Part shown: in pieces, positions 21,915-29,976 of the stretch
How positions within the stretch are numbered: the first letter of the stretch is position 1
Layout of the letters: every line of letters begins with the position of its first letter
Assembly: GCA_016210005.1 (NCBI GenBank)
Contig: JACQVA010000142.1
Coordinates: forward strand, 1-40,131
Length of the DNA stretch: 40,131 bases
Direction: 5' to 3'
Source: Deltaproteobacteria bacterium
GTDB lineage: Bacteria; Desulfobacterota; Binatia; HRBIN30; JACQVA1
Position numbers and translations under genes: made by a program
The notes under the pieces: generated by a model
Seen by the model: only the letters and a program-made list of their open reading frames with translations
Databases searched by the model: none
Told to the model about the DNA's origin: nothing

Positions 21915-22655
21915 TCACCAGGAATTCACGATCCGCCGAAAGCCCTCCGCCAGCTCTAGGGCGCAGCGCTGGCCGGTCCACTCGGCGATGAAGCGCGCCT
22001 CAGCCGCGACCCCGTCGCCGTCACCGAACTGGCTGTGGTGTTCGCGCAATGCGGCGATCTTCTGGTCGAGCGTGGTACTGACGTCGACGTATTCGTCAGC
22101 TGTATCAGTGGCGGCAAGCAAAACCTCGGCCGCATGGTGTGGCTGGAGTCCCTCGGCCAGCAGCTCGGGGAAGAAGGTAGGCATGTGAGCGGCGGGATAG
22201 ATCGCGTCGAGTGTGGCGCGGCCGGTATTGCGATGATCGGGGTGGTTGATACCACCCGGGGGGACCGCGTCCGCGCGCGGATCAAGTGTAACGACCACCT
22301 CCGGGCGGTGGCGCCGAATCAGGCGCACGAGGTCGCGCCGCAGCGGCGGGCTGTTGTCGACTTCGCCTTCCGAGTACGCCAAGAACTCCACCGCCGCCAG
22401 CCCGAGATGCGCCGCAGCGCGTCTCTGCTCAGCCCGGCGTTGCGCGGTGAGCTCGGCCGGCGGCTGCTGCAGGTCCATCGTACCCTTCGCTCCATCTGTC
22501 AGCACCGCCAGCACCACTCGACGGCCCTGGGCAGCCCAGCCGGCGAGCATGCCGCCGCAGTAGTAATCGGCATCATCACAGTGGGGCACAATCACAAGTG
22601 CATACGCCGGAGTTGGCGAGAGCGCTTCCACGAGTCGGTAGATTGCTCCGGCCAC
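21915..22655 (-). CDS. PIG-L family deacetylase
   Basis: A LmbE/PIG-L fold protein of 246 residues if GTG 22655 is used; GTG 22631 is an alternative, and the frame extends to 22880 without homology. The metal motif is a variant, IVPHCDDADYYCGG (His25, Asp27/28, Asp30), in place of the usual AHPDDE. The second motif INHPDHRNTGRATLDAIYPAA supplies the third ligand, and VLTDGAKG is the usual substrate strand. Such zinc enzymes remove acetyl groups from GlcNAc-type conjugates (mycothiol, bacillithiol, GPI or antibiotics). The D-A-D replacing D-E may alter activity. It is divergent from the AAA ATPase. Confidence 0.85.
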   Translation of the reverse strand: MAGAIYRLVEALSPTPAYALVIVPHCDDADYYCGGMLAGWAAQGRRVVLAVLTDGAKGTMDLQQPPAELTAQRRAEQRRAAAHLGLAAVEFLAYSEGEVDNSPPLRRDLVRLIRRHRPEVVVTLDPRADAVPPGGINHPDHRNTGRATLDAIYPAAHMPTFFPELLAEGLQPHHAAEVLLAATDTADEYVDVSTTLDQKIAALREHHSQFGDGDGVAAEARFIAEWTGQRCALELAEGFRRIVNSW

Positions 22656-22903
22656 AGCCCAAGAATATCCGTTCCCGCCGCCTTCAGGAAGATGCCGCCC
22701 GCGACAAATTCGCCCGCCCGGGCGGCGCGCGGCGCTTTTCCGATCGAGCGCAGTTGAGGTATAGTTCCGGCCGTGGGTAACCCGAAACCGCAGGCTGCGC
22801 TCGCGGAAGAGCCGCGCCTGCACGCCGGCCACGGACCGGATGAATGCCTTGGAATAGCCGGCGTCAAATTCGCGTACCACGCCGGAGCAACGACGGAGTT
22901 GAA

Positions 22904-24439
22904 GTGAACACAGACCATCCCAGCATCGAGCCCGAAAGCCGTGCCTATGTCGCCCTCAAGGAACTCATCCAGGCGGGACGGCCGCTGATCTACATCCGCT
23001 CCCCCGAGGAGGCCCGCGTTCACCAATTGCTGGCAGACGCCGCCCGCCGGCTGTTCCGCACCGAGGTGGCGATCTGGAGTTGGAGCCTGACCGACGGACT
23101 GCGCCGACCCGACGGCGCAGCGGCTACCACCGAGCCGCTGAGCGCTCGCGGCGTACTCGACTTCATTGCTACCCACGATGCGCCCGCCATCTTCCATCTC
23201 AAGGACTTTCACGAGTTCCTGCGTGACGCCGCCGATATCCGCCGCCGCCTGCGCGACTTGTACGAGTGCTGTCTCGATACCGGCAAGTTCGTGGTCCTCA
23301 GCTCGCCGTTGCGCGTGATTCCTCAGGAGCTGGACCGCCAGCTGGTGTTCATGGAGCTACACACGCCCGACCTCGGCGAACTTCTCGCTTTCCTCCAGCG
23401 CCAGAGCGCCAAGCTGGCGGGGCAGGGCGTGACGGTCGATAGCCGCGAGGAGCTGCTTTTCCAGATGGCCCGCGCGCTGCAAGGATTGACTCTGGCAGAG
23501 GCCCACCACGCGCTGCGGCGCGCGCTCGCGGTCAAGGGCAAGCTCGACCACGAGGCTTTGCCGCAGCTGCTCGAAGAGAAGAAGCTGCTGGTCAACAAGA
23601 GCGGTCTGATCGAATACGTGGCCGATGGCACCCAGCTCGCCCACGTCGGCGGCCTCGAGTACTTGAAGAAGTGGCTGCTGGAGCGGCGCAAGTTGTTTCT
23701 CGAGCGTGAAAGCCTCGCGGCCGAGATCGTGCCCAAGGGGCTGCTGGTAATGGGCGTGTCGGGTTGTGGTAAGAGCTTGTGCGTCAAGTCGGTGGCCTCG
23801 TGCTTCGAGTTGCCGCTCTACCGCATCGACATGATCGAAATCTTCTCCGGGCGCCACGGCAGCCCCGACGGCGCCTTTGTCGAAGCCTGCCGCAGCGTCG
23901 AGGCGGTGGCGCCGGCCGTGGTCTGGTTCGACGAAATCGAGATGGGCATCACCGCGCAAACCGGTGAGGCCACTGCCGACCTCGGCCGCATCTTCGCGTT
24001 CTTCCTCACTTGGATGCAGGAGAAGGCGCGCGGCTTGTTCATCGCCGCCACCGCCAACCGCGTCGATCTGCTGCCAGCGGAGATGATCCGCAAGGGCCGT
24101 TTCGACGAGGTCTTCTTCGTCGACTTGCCCACCGACAACGAGCGCATCGAGATCTTCCGCATCCACTTGCAAAAGCGCGGACTCGACGCCAGCCAATTTC
24201 ACCTCGATCGGCTCAAGAAGTTCACCAAGGGTTGGACCGGCGCCGAGGTCGAGCAGTGCGTGGTCTCAGCGCTGACCAGCGCGCGCCTGGAAGATCGCCC
24301 GCTCGCCGACAACGACTTGCTCAACGTCGCGGCCACCGTGGTGCCGTTGTCGAAGACCATGCGCGAGCAGGTCGACCACATTCGCTCCTGGGCTTACGAC
24401 CGCGCCGTCCGCGCCTCACCGCGCGAATCGGAGCGCTAG
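22904..24439 (+). CDS. Ycf46-like AAA ATPase
   Basis: A 511-residue protein from GTG 22904 with GGAG 5 bp upstream. The N-terminal half (1-240) lacks a nucleotide motif and matches the Ycf46-type regulatory region, with YIRSPEEARVHQLL and IWSWSLTDGL. The AAA module has Walker A GVSGCGKS (284-291), Walker B VVWFDEIE (about 339-346) and the second-region NRVDLLPAEMIRKGRFDEVFFVDLP with the arginine-finger Arg. A C-terminal helical lid follows (WTGAEVEQCVVSAL). The plastid homologue Ycf46 is linked to carbon-uptake regulation in cyanobacteria. Outside phototrophs the role is unknown. It has its own transcription unit with the following oxidoreductase 30 bp downstream. Confidence 0.88.
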   Translation: MNTDHPSIEPESRAYVALKELIQAGRPLIYIRSPEEARVHQLLADAARRLFRTEVAIWSWSLTDGLRRPDGAAATTEPLSARGVLDFIATHDAPAIFHLKDFHEFLRDAADIRRRLRDLYECCLDTGKFVVLSSPLRVIPQELDRQLVFMELHTPDLGELLAFLQRQSAKLAGQGVTVDSREELLFQMARALQGLTLAEAHHALRRALAVKGKLDHEALPQLLEEKKLLVNKSGLIEYVADGTQLAHVGGLEYLKKWLLERRKLFLERESLAAEIVPKGLLVMGVSGCGKSLCVKSVASCFELPLYRIDMIEIFSGRHGSPDGAFVEACRSVEAVAPAVVWFDEIEMGITAQTGEATADLGRIFAFFLTWMQEKARGLFIAATANRVDLLPAEMIRKGRFDEVFFVDLPTDNERIEIFRIHLQKRGLDASQFHLDRLKKFTKGWTGAEVEQCVVSALTSARLEDRPLADNDLLNVAATVVPLSKTMREQVDHIRSWAYDRAVRASPRESER

Positions 24440-24469
24440 CCGGTTATGGGTCGGGCGATCGGAGCGGCA

Positions 24470-25465
24470 ATGCTTGCGACTTCTCCGTTGCGCATAGGCA
24501 CCTTGGGCGCGGCCCGCATCACGCCGATGGCGCTGCTGCGCCCGGCGCTAGCGGTACCCGAGGTCGCCGTCACCGCGGTGGCGGCGCGTGATCCTGAACG
24601 CGCGCGGCGCTTCGCCGCCAAACACGGCATCGCCCGCGTCCACACCGACTATGCCGCGTTGATCGCCGATCCCGAGCTCGACGCGATTTACAACCCTTTA
24701 CCGAACAGCCATCACTACGAGTGGACGATCCGCGCGCTTGAAGCCGGCAAACACGTGCTGTGCGAAAAGCCGCTGGCCGCAAACGCGGCTGAAGCCGAGC
24801 GCATGGCGCAAGCGGCCGCTGCCACCGGCCGCGTCCTGATGGAGGCCTTTCACTACCGCTACCACCCCGCCATCAAGCGCCTGAAGGAGATCACCGACAG
24901 CGGCGAGCTGGGCCGGATTCGCCACATCGAAACCCACATGTGCGTGCCGCTGCTGCGGCCGGGAGATATCCGCTACCGCTACGACCTTGCCGGCGGCGCC
25001 ACCATGGATCTCGGTTGCTACACCATCAGCCTGCTGCGTTATCTCGCCGCGGCGGAACCGGAAGTGACACGAGCGCAGGCGCGGTTGAGCTCGCCGAACT
25101 TGGACCGTTACATGCGCGCCGACTTCCGCTTTGCCGACGGCCGCACCGGGCACATGACGTGTTCGCTGTTTTCAACTGTGCTGCTGCGGCTCAGCGCGGT
25201 TGTGCGCGGGGACCGTGGCGAAGTGAGCCTGCTCAACCCCTGGCTGCCACATCTCTATCACCGCCTGACGTGGCGCACGGAGCGCGGCACCACGGTCGAG
25301 CGGCTGCGCGGTGAGGCCACTTACACTTATCAGCTCCGGGCCTTTGCCGCCGCGGTGTGCGAGCGCGCTGCCGTACCGACCGACGCAACCGAGGCGATCG
25401 CCAACCTGCGCGTGATCGACGCGGTCTACAGAGCCGCCGGCCTGCCGCCACGCGTTTCTTCCTGA
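24470..25465 (+). CDS. Gfo/Idh/MocA-family oxidoreductase (second)
   Basis: A 331-residue protein from ATG 24470 with GGAG 5 bp upstream (24446 is an upstream ATG). Rossmann start PLRIGTLGAARITPMAL has the GxGxxx region altered to GAARIT, which is common in trans-dihydrodiol/DIM6-type members. VAARDPERAR, IYNPLPNSHHYEW and LCEKPLAANAAEAE are family marks. MEAFHYRYHPAIKR and GGATMDLGCYTISLLRY define the dihydrodiol dehydrogenase-like subgroup, with the catalytic Tyr/Asp in DLGCY. NAD(P)-dependent oxidation of a sugar or dihydrodiol is likely. It lies just downstream of the AAA gene. Confidence 0.9.
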   Translation: MLATSPLRIGTLGAARITPMALLRPALAVPEVAVTAVAARDPERARRFAAKHGIARVHTDYAALIADPELDAIYNPLPNSHHYEWTIRALEAGKHVLCEKPLAANAAEAERMAQAAAATGRVLMEAFHYRYHPAIKRLKEITDSGELGRIRHIETHMCVPLLRPGDIRYRYDLAGGATMDLGCYTISLLRYLAAAEPEVTRAQARLSSPNLDRYMRADFRFADGRTGHMTCSLFSTVLLRLSAVVRGDRGEVSLLNPWLPHLYHRLTWRTERGTTVERLRGEATYTYQLRAFAAAVCERAAVPTDATEAIANLRVIDAVYRAAGLPPRVSS

Positions 25466-25469
25466 GCGC

Positions 25470-26216
25470 TCACAGGCTGCCCTTTTCCAACCACAGCAGG
25501 AACTCGCGGTTGCCGGCGGGCCCGCGCACCGGTGACTCCAACTCGCCGTTGCACCGCAAGCCCAGCGCCTCGGCGCACGCCCGCACGCCGGCCACGGCGG
25601 CACGATGAAGGACCGGATCACGCACCACGCCGCCCTTACCCACTTGCCCTTTGCCGACTTCGAATTGCGGCTTGACCAAAGCGATGATCGTTGCCACCGG
25701 TGCCACCAACTCCACCACCCGCGGCAGTACCAGGCGTAGAGAAATGAACGACACGTCAATCACCGCGAGTACCGGCACTTCATCGAAGGGCGGCGTGCAG
25801 GTACGGATGTTGGCACGCTCGAACAGGGTAACGCGCGGGTCGTTGCGCAGGCTCCAGGCAAATTGCCCGTAGCCGACGTCGACAGCACTGACGTGGCGGG
25901 CGCCGTGCTGAAGCAAGCAGTCGGTCCAACCGCCGGTCGATGCCCCCACATCCAGTGCCTCGCAGCCTCGCACCGCGATCGGCCAGGCCCGCAGAGCGGC
26001 GTCGAGCTTGAGTCCGCCACGACTGACGAACGGGATATCACCGCCTCGAACCTCGATGGCGGCGCCGAGCGCAACCAGCGCGCCGGGCTTGTCGATGCGC
26101 TGCTGCTCGACGAACACTTCACCGGCCATGACTATGCGCCGCGCTCGTTCACGGCTGGTGACCAAGCCGCGATCGACGAGGATTTTATCGAGGCGCTCGC
26201 GGCCCGCTTGGCGCAC
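25470..26216 (-). CDS. tlyA: TlyA-type 2'-O-ribose rRNA methyltransferase
   Basis: A 248-residue protein from GTG 26216. An N-terminal S4 RNA-binding domain (ERLDKILVDRGLVTSRERARRIVMAGEVFV) is followed by SRGGLKLDAAL and an FtsJ-like SAM domain, LDVGASTGGWTDCLLQHGA, with VDVGYGQFAW and the catalytic region LVKPQFEVGKGQVGKGGVVRD. Relatives methylate C1409 of 16S and C1920 of 23S rRNA and confer capreomycin susceptibility. The gene closes the ctpA-to-tlyA operon, 50 bp after ispA. Confidence 0.95.
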   Translation of the reverse strand: MRQAGRERLDKILVDRGLVTSRERARRIVMAGEVFVEQQRIDKPGALVALGAAIEVRGGDIPFVSRGGLKLDAALRAWPIAVRGCEALDVGASTGGWTDCLLQHGARHVSAVDVGYGQFAWSLRNDPRVTLFERANIRTCTPPFDEVPVLAVIDVSFISLRLVLPRVVELVAPVATIIALVKPQFEVGKGQVGKGGVVRDPVLHRAAVAGVRACAEALGLRCNGELESPVRGPAGNREFLLWLEKGSL

Positions 26217-26266
26217 GGCTCAGCCCCACAGAGCGAAGACGCTACGGCCGCCGCGCCGGCCGCCGC

Positions 26267-27163
26267 TCACGGCCCCACGGCACGGCCGACGACGTAACCG
26301 GCAATCGCCCGCAGCGGCTCGGCCTGGCGATCGAAACCGGCGATCGCGCTCACGGCCTGGGCGAGCAGCCCGCGGGCACACTCGCGCGCCGCGGGCACAC
26401 CCATCACCGCTGGAAACGTGACCTTCTGCCGTACCCGATCGCGGCCGGTACGCTTGCCGGTCACGCGCGCCGGCGCGCTTGCGTCGAGGATGTCGTCAGC
26501 CACCTGGAAGGCGAGGCCGAGGTACTCGCCATAGCGCGTGAGCTGGCGCAACGCCGGAGCGCTGGCGGCGCCGAGCACCGCCCCCGTGCGTATGGCAGCG
26601 CGCAACAACGCCCCGGTCTTGCGTACGTGAATGAACTCGACCAGCGCCAAGGTCGGCTCCGCGCGTTCGGCTTCGATGTCGGCGGCCTGGCCGCCCACCA
26701 TACCGTGCACGCCGGCGGCCTCGGCAATCTCGTGTATTGCCTGCAAGCTGTGCCTGCGGTTCATGCCCGGCCGCAGGGCGGCCTCCGCCATGGTCCGAAA
26801 CGCCTCGGTCAGCAGCCCGTCGCCAGCCAAGATCGCGGCGGCCTCGCCAAACACGACATGGCAAGTAGGCTTGCCGCGGCGCAGGTCGTCGTCGTCCATG
26901 GCCGGCAGATCATCGTGCACCAGCGAGTAGGTGTGCACCATCTCTAGGGCGCAGGCGAACGGCAGCACCAGGCTGGTGTCGCCGCCGACGGCGTCGGCAG
27001 CCGCCAGCGCCAGAATCGGGCGGATACGCTTGCCGCCCGCGAACAGGCTGTGCCGCATGGCTCGCACCAGCGCGGTAGCGTGCTTGCCGCCGGGCGGCAG
27101 ACAGCCGTCCAAGCGGTGCTCGATTAGGCGGCGCTGTCGTGCGAGATAAGTCTTCAGGTTCAC
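26267..27163 (-). CDS. ispA: Polyprenyl (farnesyl) diphosphate synthase
   Basis: A 298-residue protein. First Asp-rich motif is HDDLPAMDDDDLRRGKPTCH and the second is FQVADDILD, each binding Mg-pyrophosphate. GGKRIRPILALAA near residue 40 binds IPP. A two-residue insertion between the acidic residues of the first motif (DDLPAMDDD) fits the bacterial IspA-type farnesyl/geranylgeranyl class. Product length cannot be read with certainty. The start ATG overlaps the xseB stop (ATGA at 27160-27163). Confidence 0.94.
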   Translation of the reverse strand: MNLKTYLARQRRLIEHRLDGCLPPGGKHATALVRAMRHSLFAGGKRIRPILALAAADAVGGDTSLVLPFACALEMVHTYSLVHDDLPAMDDDDLRRGKPTCHVVFGEAAAILAGDGLLTEAFRTMAEAALRPGMNRRHSLQAIHEIAEAAGVHGMVGGQAADIEAERAEPTLALVEFIHVRKTGALLRAAIRTGAVLGAASAPALRQLTRYGEYLGLAFQVADDILDASAPARVTGKRTGRDRVRQKVTFPAVMGVPAARECARGLLAQAVSAIAGFDRQAEPLRAIAGYVVGRAVGP

Positions 27164-27411
27164 GATTCCTCGTCCTTGAGCCGCTCGACGCTCTGCAGCC
27201 GCAGCGCGCCCTCGCCGTCGCGGGTCAGGATTTCCACCCGTTGCTCCGCCCGGCTGAGCTTGTCATTGAGCAAGCGTATCAAGGCGATGCCCTGCTCAAA
27301 CGCGGCCAGTGCGCTCTCCAGCGCTAGCTCGCCCGATTCCAGACGCGCGACCAGCGCTTCGAGCTCACGCATGGTCTCCTCGAAACCCTTCTCACTACCA
27401 GTGTCAGTCAT
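27160..27411 (-). CDS. xseB: Exodeoxyribonuclease VII small subunit
   Basis: An 83-residue protein from ATG 27411 (MTDTGSEKGFEETMRELEALVARLESGE); the frame extends to 27435 but the family starts here. The helical hairpin with ALVARLESGELALESALAAFEQGIALI is the XseB signature. It lies between xseA and ispA and overlaps ispA by 4 bp. XseB binds XseA to form the ssDNA exonuclease VII complex. Confidence 0.94.
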   Translation of the reverse strand: MTDTGSEKGFEETMRELEALVARLESGELALESALAAFEQGIALIRLLNDKLSRAEQRVEILTRDGEGALRLQSVERLKDEES

Positions 27412-27463
27412 CTTCTTAGACCGCTTCGCGGGCATGGAACAGCACTCACGCCAAGCCGTTACG

Positions 27464-28672
27464 CTACCGGCCGCTTTCCGACACCCGCGCCCGCGCCCAG
27501 CCGCGGGCGAAGGTCAACCGTATTTCCGTCTGCGCCGGAACGGCGGCAGCGTCGCGCACCACCGCACCATCTTCAAGCCGGCGGGTGATGCTGTAGCCGC
27601 GCTCGAGCACCGCCAACGGGCTGAGCGCGTTTAGCCGTTCAGCCGCTCCCCGCATACGCTCGCGCGCCAGACGCAGAGTGGCCAGCGCACCCCGTTGACT
27701 GCGCTCGCCGAGTTCGTCGAGGCGCAAGCGCCAGCTCGCGAGCAATTGCCGCGGCTCACGGATGTGGCGCCGCAAGGCGCTCAGGCGCTCGCGTTCGCGC
27801 TGGAGGCGGCGCTGCACCGCCGCTACCAGCGCGGCGCTCTCATCGCGCACACCTGCAGATAACTGCCGGTGATCGGCGACAACCATGGCCGCCGCCGCGC
27901 TCGGCGTTGGTGCCCGCTGATCGGCGACCAGGTCGGCAACCGTGACGTCGATCTCGTGGCCGACGGCCGACACCACCGGCACGCGTGAGGCGGCAATCGC
28001 GCGGGCGACCCGTTCCTCGTTGAACGCCCACAAATCCTCGAGCGAGCCGCCGCCGCGGCCAACGATGATGACCTCCACCGCCGGCAGCTGGTTGAGGTCA
28101 GCAATTGCCGCAGCGATGTCGGCACCGGCAGCCGCTCCTTGCACTCGCACCGACCGCAGGATCACCCGCTGCGCCGGCATCCGGTCGCGCAGCACCCGCA
28201 GCAGATCATGCACCGCTGCACCGGTGAGCGCGGTCGCAATGCCGACCGCACGCGGGAACGCCGGCAACGCCCGCTTACGTTCCGGGGCAAACAACCCTTC
28301 CGCGGCAAGCCGCTGCTTGAGTTGTTCCAGCGCCAGCTGCTGCGCACCTTGGCCGCGGGGCTCCATGTGTTCGACATACAGCTGCAGGTCACCGCGCACC
28401 TCGTACAAACCGACGCGACCGCGCACGATCACCTCGATGCCGTCTTGCGGGCGAAATGGCAGCGCTTGGTTCGCCGAGCGGAACATCACCGCCGCAATCT
28501 GACTGCGCCGGTCTTTCAAGCTGAAATAGAAGTGCCCGGACGGCGGCACCCGGAAGTTCGAGATTTCGCCCACCACCCAGCAGTCGTCGAGCTCGGCTGC
28601 GAGCGTCTCACGGATGCGCTGGGTTAGCTGACTGACGCTCAGCAGTGGCGAGAGCGTAGCGGCGAACGACAT
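27464..28672 (-). CDS. xseA: Exodeoxyribonuclease VII large subunit
   Basis: A 402-residue protein near the lower end of the usual 400-460. An N-terminal OB domain (WVVGEISNFRVPPSGHFYFSLKD) precedes the catalytic region, with GIATALTGAAVHDLLRVL, VIIVGRGGGSLEDLWAFNEE and the Asp-containing VGHEIDVTVADLVADQRAPTPSAAA. A coiled segment and the terminal RGYSIT motif (LERGYSITRR) complete the family. The enzyme degrades single-stranded DNA in repair. Expected partner xseB follows 52 bp downstream. Confidence 0.96.
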   Translation of the reverse strand: MSFAATLSPLLSVSQLTQRIRETLAAELDDCWVVGEISNFRVPPSGHFYFSLKDRRSQIAAVMFRSANQALPFRPQDGIEVIVRGRVGLYEVRGDLQLYVEHMEPRGQGAQQLALEQLKQRLAAEGLFAPERKRALPAFPRAVGIATALTGAAVHDLLRVLRDRMPAQRVILRSVRVQGAAAGADIAAAIADLNQLPAVEVIIVGRGGGSLEDLWAFNEERVARAIAASRVPVVSAVGHEIDVTVADLVADQRAPTPSAAAAMVVADHRQLSAGVRDESAALVAAVQRRLQRERERLSALRRHIREPRQLLASWRLRLDELGERSQRGALATLRLARERMRGAAERLNALSPLAVLERGYSITRRLEDGAVVRDAAAVPAQTEIRLTFARGWARARVSESGR

Positions 28673-28731
28673 GGGCGGACTGTAACAGACGCTCGGGTGG
28701 CGGCCAAGGTCAGGCGCGACGCCGTCACTGG

Positions 28732-29895
28732 CTATTTGCGCTCAGCCGCGTTGCCCGGCGACCCCGCGGTCGCGAGCAGACTCGCCACCGGGGCGACCTC
28801 GACCCCGAGCTCGCGCCAGCTTGCGAAGACCGCGCGCAAGGTCGCCACGGTCACGGGCTCCGGGTGGGCGATGGCGATAGCCGCACCACGCTCACGGGCT
28901 TGCTGCACCAGGGTGTCGAGTTGCAGCCTGATCGCGCTCTCCGCCGGCACGTTGTCGAGAGCGATGGCACGGCCGGCCGCCGCCAGACCCTCGGCCGCGG
29001 CAACCTCCGTGGCGACGCTCTCTTTCGCGCTTAGGCCGTCGACGAACAACAACTGGCGCGCCTTGAGCCAGCGCATCACCCACGCCATCCGTTCGCGGTC
29101 GAGCGCGAAGCGGGAGGCGGTGCGGTTGCTGACGCCGATGACATAGGGTACCGCCTCGATCGCGTCGCTGAGCCGGCGCTGCGTATCGGTCTCGCTGCTA
29201 TCGGCGGGCAAGAGATGGGTCGCGCCGAACTCCTCGGCGCCATCCGCCGCCAACGGCAGCTGCAGCATCACTTCACGCTCAAAGAGATGCGCCAGCTCGG
29301 CCACTTCTTTGGAGAACGGGCGGAAGGGCATGATCGCAAACACCACCGGCAAATCGAGACTGGCGAGTTCGCGGGCAACCATGAGGTCATTGCCGAGATC
29401 CTCGATGACGATGGCCACCCGGGCCCGTCGTGGCACCTGGGCCGCCCACCGCACCAGCAACGTGTGGGTTAGCACGTCGTCGATACCAATTGTGATGCGA
29501 GCGCTATCGTTCTCCGTGACCGCGTCGATGGTGACGCAGGGATCCTGTTCGCTGATTTTGAGCAGGCGTGTGCGAATCTCATCGAGCGTCAACTCCGGCG
29601 CCACGCTTAACTCGTAGCGCCGGTGCACGTAGCGCAAGCGCTCGGCCCCTTGGCGCTCCTCCACCGGCGGCGGCAGTGGCAGCTCGCTGGCTTGCAGCAA
29701 GGCAGTAACCAACGTGATCTGATCGTTCAGTTCGCCCAAGCGATCGGCGCAGTTCGGCGCGCTGCTAACCACTGAGAGTTCACGTCCGGCGCGCATTTCC
29801 TGTGCGATAACGAACAGGAGGACGCCAAGGACGACGGAGAGAGAGAAGCTGGCAAGCCAACCCAGGCCGGCGCCTTGCGCGCGGTCACGCGCCAT
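28732..29895 (-). CDS. YibQ-like divergent polysaccharide deacetylase
   Basis: The 387-residue protein has an N-terminal membrane anchor (GWLASFSLSVVLGVLLFVIAQ), about 110 residues of linker and then a Polysacc_deac_2 domain: VAIVIEDLGNDLMVA, LPVVFAIMPFRPFS, EVMLQLPL, PYVIGVSNRTASRF, LLFVDGLSAKESVA and AIAIAHPEPVT. YibQ relatives sit beside EnvC and CtpA and act in the cell envelope. Here the usual IDDLG reads IEDLG, NNHMGS reads SNRTAS and DS after the LFF strand reads DG, so several candidate metal or catalytic positions are replaced. The gene lies between ctpA and xseA. Confidence 0.82.
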   Translation of the reverse strand: MARDRAQGAGLGWLASFSLSVVLGVLLFVIAQEMRAGRELSVVSSAPNCADRLGELNDQITLVTALLQASELPLPPPVEERQGAERLRYVHRRYELSVAPELTLDEIRTRLLKISEQDPCVTIDAVTENDSARITIGIDDVLTHTLLVRWAAQVPRRARVAIVIEDLGNDLMVARELASLDLPVVFAIMPFRPFSKEVAELAHLFEREVMLQLPLAADGAEEFGATHLLPADSSETDTQRRLSDAIEAVPYVIGVSNRTASRFALDRERMAWVMRWLKARQLLFVDGLSAKESVATEVAAAEGLAAAGRAIALDNVPAESAIRLQLDTLVQQARERGAAIAIAHPEPVTVATLRAVFASWRELGVEVAPVASLLATAGSPGNAAERK

Positions 29896-29976
29896 CAGCG
29901 GAGGGGAAGGGAGGAACCTTTTCGAGCAGAGGCGGTGGTGGTCGCAGCTCGTCGCTTCATCGGTAGCAGTTGCGGG

